NCBI GenBank assembly: GCA_005884705.1
Contig: VBAF01000050.1
Coordinates: 1 to 16,089 of the forward strand
Origin: Alphaproteobacteria bacterium
Lineage (GTDB): Bacteria > Pseudomonadota > Alphaproteobacteria > Reyranellales > Reyranellaceae
Direction of reading: 5' to 3'
Length of the DNA: 16,089 nucleotides
Shown here: positions 14,196-16,089 of the stretch, piece after piece
Numbering within the stretch: position 1 is the stretch's first letter
Layout: each line of letters starts with the position of its first letter
Notes under the pieces: generated by a model
What the model was told of the DNA's origin: nothing
Seen by the model: the letters and a program-made list of their open reading frames with translations, nothing else
The model's database searches: none
Program-made: the position numbers and the translations under genes

Positions 14196-15071
14196 TCAGC
14201 GCGTCGGGACCGGCCGCTCGCCGGAATAGTCGTAGAAGCCGCGCTTCACTTTTTTGCCGACCCAGCCGGCTTCGACGTACTTCACCAGCAGCGGACAGGG
14301 CCGGTACTTCGAATCGGCCAGACCCTCGTGCAGCACCTGCATCACCGACAGGCAGGTGTCGAGGCCGATGAAGTCGGCCAATTCGAGCGGGCCCATCGGA
14401 TGGTTGGCGCCGAGCTTCATGCCGGTGTCGATCGCCTCGACATTGCCGACGCCCTCGTATAGCGCATAGACCGCCTCGTTGATCATCGGCAGCAGGATGC
14501 GGTTGACGATGAAGGCGGGGAAGTCCTCGGCATTGACCGGCTTCTTGTCGAGCTTGACCACCACGTCACGCACGGTGCGGAAGGTCTCTTCCTCGGTGGC
14601 GATGCCGCGGATCAGCTCTACCAGGCCCATCAGCGGCACCGGGTTCATGAAGTGCATGCCCATGAACTTGCCGGGCCGGTCGGTCACCGAGGCGAGCCGC
14701 GTCACCGAGATCGACGAGGTGTTGGTCGCCAGCAGGACGTTGGGCGGCAGGCCTTCGCAGACCTTCTTGAAGATGTCGCGCTTGACCTGCTCGTTCTCGG
14801 TCGCCGCCTCGACGACGAGGTCGCAGTCGGCGAATTGCTTGAAGTCGGTGCCGGTGTGGATGCGCCGCAGGGCTGCATCCTTCTCCTCCGGCCGGATCAT
14901 GCCGCGGCCGATCTGGCGGTCCATGTTGCGGCCGATATTCTCGACGCCGGAATTGATGTGCGGCTGGTCGACATCCATCAGGCGGATGTCGAATCCCTTG
15001 AGCGCGCAGACATGGGCGATGCCGCTTCCCATCTGGCCGGCGCCGATGACGCCGATGCGCTTGATCTCCAT
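14196..15071 (-). CDS. hbd: 3-hydroxybutyryl-CoA dehydrogenase (3-hydroxyacyl-CoA dehydrogenase)
   Basis: Interconverts 3-hydroxybutyryl-CoA and acetoacetyl-CoA (or related short 3-hydroxyacyl-CoAs) with NAD(P). The 291 residues match the single-function enzymes rather than the FadB/FadJ fusions. The Rossmann motif IGVIGAGQMGSGIA lies at 6-19 and the acidic residue at the end of the second strand is in LMDVD. NTSSIS has S119. GMHFMNPVPLMGLVELI carries the catalytic H140 with E152, and FPAFIVNRILLPMINEA includes N190. The C-terminal helical domain GANHPMGPLELADFIGLD is complete. It starts 17 bp after etfA with GGAG about 9 nt before the ATG, and so belongs to an etfB-etfA-hbd operon. That gene order supports a role in beta-oxidation, butyrate or polyhydroxybutyrate-linked acyl-CoA metabolism. 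Confidence 0.94.
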   Translation of the reverse strand: MEIKRIGVIGAGQMGSGIAHVCALKGFDIRLMDVDQPHINSGVENIGRNMDRQIGRGMIRPEEKDAALRRIHTGTDFKQFADCDLVVEAATENEQVKRDIFKKVCEGLPPNVLLATNTSSISVTRLASVTDRPGKFMGMHFMNPVPLMGLVELIRGIATEEETFRTVRDVVVKLDKKPVNAEDFPAFIVNRILLPMINEAVYALYEGVGNVEAIDTGMKLGANHPMGPLELADFIGLDTCLSVMQVLHEGLADSKYRPCPLLVKYVEAGWVGKKVKRGFYDYSGERPVPTR

Positions 15072-15088
15072 GACGGGCTACTCCAGCG

Positions 15089-16024
15089 CTACTTTTTTTC
15101 GACCGCAGCGGTCAGCTCAGGCACGATCTGAAACAGATCGCCGACGATACCATAGTCGGCCACCTGGAAGATCGGGGCCTCCTCGTCCTTGTTGATCGCC
15201 ACGATCGTCTTGCTGTCCTTCATGCCGGCGAGATGCTGGATCGCGCCCGAGATGCCGACAGCGATATAGAGGTCGGGCGCCACCACCTTGCCGGTCTGGC
15301 CGACCTGGTAGTCGTTCGGCACATAGCCCGCGTCGACCGCGGCGCGACTGGCGCCCAATCCGGCACCGAGCTTGTCGGCCAGCGCCTCGAGGATCTTGAA
15401 GTTCTCGCCGCTCGCCAAGCCCCGGCCGCCGCTGACGACGATCTTGGCCGAGGTGAGCTCGGGCCGCTCGCTCTTGGAGAGCTCTGCGCCGACGTAGGAG
15501 GACAGGCCCTTACCGCCCTCGCCGCCGACCTGCTCGACCGGCGCCGAGCCGCCGCCGGCCGCCGCCTTGAAGTTGGTCGGGCGGATGGTCACGACCTTGA
15601 TCTTGTCGGCGGTCTGCACGGTGGCCATGGCGTTGCCGGCATAGATCGGCCGCACGAACGTGTCGGGCGAGACGACCTGGATGGCCTCTGAGATCTGAGC
15701 CACGTCGAGGAGGGCAGCAACGCGCGGGGCGACGTTCTTGCCGACCGAGTCGGCTGCCATCACGATGTGGCTGTAGCTCGGCGCCAGCTTGACGATGAGC
15801 GGCGCGATGTCCTCGGCCAGCCAGTTGGCATAGGCGGCATCCTCGGCCTGCAGCACCTTGGCGACGCCCGAGATCGAAGCGGCGGACTTGGCCGCCTCGC
15901 CGGCGTTGCTGCCGGCGACCAGCACATGGACGTCGGAGCCCATCTGGCCCGCGGCGGCCACAGCATTGGCAACGTTGGAACGAACGGTTTTGCCGTCATG
16001 CGCGGCGACAACGAGAATCGCCAT
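15089..16024 (-). CDS. etfA: Electron transfer flavoprotein alpha subunit
   Basis: The FAD-binding subunit of ETF, which accepts electrons from acyl-CoA and related dehydrogenases and passes them to ETF:ubiquinone oxidoreductase. The protein has 311 residues, normal for the family. The N-terminal half is the nucleotide-binding-like ETF domain (residues 1-185). The C-terminal FAD domain (about 192-311) shows VVSGGRGLASGENF, GASRAAVDAGYVPNDYQVGQTGKVVAPDLYIAVGISGAIQHLAGM and SKTIVAINKDEEAPIF, the classic EtfA signature. The ATG at 16024 is one base after the etfB stop, with GGGAG upstream inside etfB, so the subunits are co-translated. Confidence 0.96.
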   Translation of the reverse strand: MAILVVAAHDGKTVRSNVANAVAAAGQMGSDVHVLVAGSNAGEAAKSAASISGVAKVLQAEDAAYANWLAEDIAPLIVKLAPSYSHIVMAADSVGKNVAPRVAALLDVAQISEAIQVVSPDTFVRPIYAGNAMATVQTADKIKVVTIRPTNFKAAAGGGSAPVEQVGGEGGKGLSSYVGAELSKSERPELTSAKIVVSGGRGLASGENFKILEALADKLGAGLGASRAAVDAGYVPNDYQVGQTGKVVAPDLYIAVGISGAIQHLAGMKDSKTIVAINKDEEAPIFQVADYGIVGDLFQIVPELTAAVEKK

Positions 16025-16025
16025 G

Positions 16026-16089
16026 TCAGATCACTCCCGCTTCGTTCCTGAGCTTGTCGACCAGCTCGGCGACGGTCTTGAGCTTGACT
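16026..16089 (-). CDS. etfB: Electron transfer flavoprotein beta subunit, C-terminal end (partial)
   Basis: Only the last 20 codons are inside the window; the rest lies beyond the right edge. They read VKLKTVAELVDKLRNEAGVI then TGA, which matches the typical EtfB C-terminus (xVKTVxELVDKLKNEAxVI). The position one base before the start of etfA is the standard etfBA arrangement. Confidence 0.85.
   Translation of the reverse strand, partial: VKLKTVAELVDKLRNEAGVI

Noticed and set aside
14188..14204. ACGCGC/GCGCGT hairpin over the stop codon of the 3-hydroxybutyryl-CoA dehydrogenase gene
   Set aside because: A short stem in GC-rich DNA with no T-run on the transcribed side; not strong enough to call a terminator.

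Overview
The window is GC-rich chromosomal DNA whose gene order and protein types fit an alphaproteobacterium. The run tlpA / argH-lysA-DUF4175 (TIGR02302-type) and the run etfB-etfA-3-hydroxyacyl-CoA dehydrogenase are both familiar in that class. The mix of CaiB-type CoA-transferase, phthalate-type Rieske oxygenase, maleate-isomerase-like racemase, M81 peptidase and amidohydrolase resembles soil lineages such as Reyranella and its relatives. That genus-level guess is inference only.

Layout. (1) 70-315: a small zinc-ribbon protein, convergent with the next block across a 12-bp perfect hairpin of a dispersed intergenic repeat type. (2) 371-5609, minus strand: argH -> lysA -> DUF4175 membrane protein, with argH and lysA overlapping by 4 bp. 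(3) 5621-6193, plus strand: a secreted TlpA-type thioredoxin whose start codon lies 11 bp from that of argH. Convergent with it and overlapping its 3' end is a 58-residue, two-helix membrane protein (6177-6353, minus). (4) 6478-12440: a compact, strand-alternating accessory catabolic region. It holds a CaiB/BaiF CoA-transferase, a Rieske oxygenase alpha subunit, a VOC protein (minus), a maleate isomerase/Asp-Glu racemase-like protein, a P-loop kinase-like protein and an M81 metallopeptidase (minus). (5) 12468-13574: an amidohydrolase. (6) 13698-16089, minus strand: etfB (partial) -> etfA -> 3-hydroxybutyryl-CoA dehydrogenase -> small exported protein of unknown function.

How they work together. 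Blocks 2 and 3 are housekeeping: arginine and lysine biosynthesis plus envelope thiol redox. Block 6 is acyl-CoA oxidation: the dehydrogenase makes or uses acetoacetyl-CoA-type intermediates, and ETF carries electrons from acyl-CoA dehydrogenases. Blocks 4 and 5 look like a peripheral degradation pathway (CoA activation, oxygenation, isomerisation, amide or C-C hydrolysis), but no substrate can be read from sequence.

The most notable observation is a perfect 16-bp tandem duplication at 7738-7769, near the 3' end of the CoA-transferase gene. It shifts the frame and truncates the protein. Removing one copy restores a 469-residue protein with a family-typical C-terminus that ends just before the Shine-Dalgarno of the Rieske gene. 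I see no CRISPR array, insertion sequence, tRNA or rRNA, and no clearly new multi-gene system.
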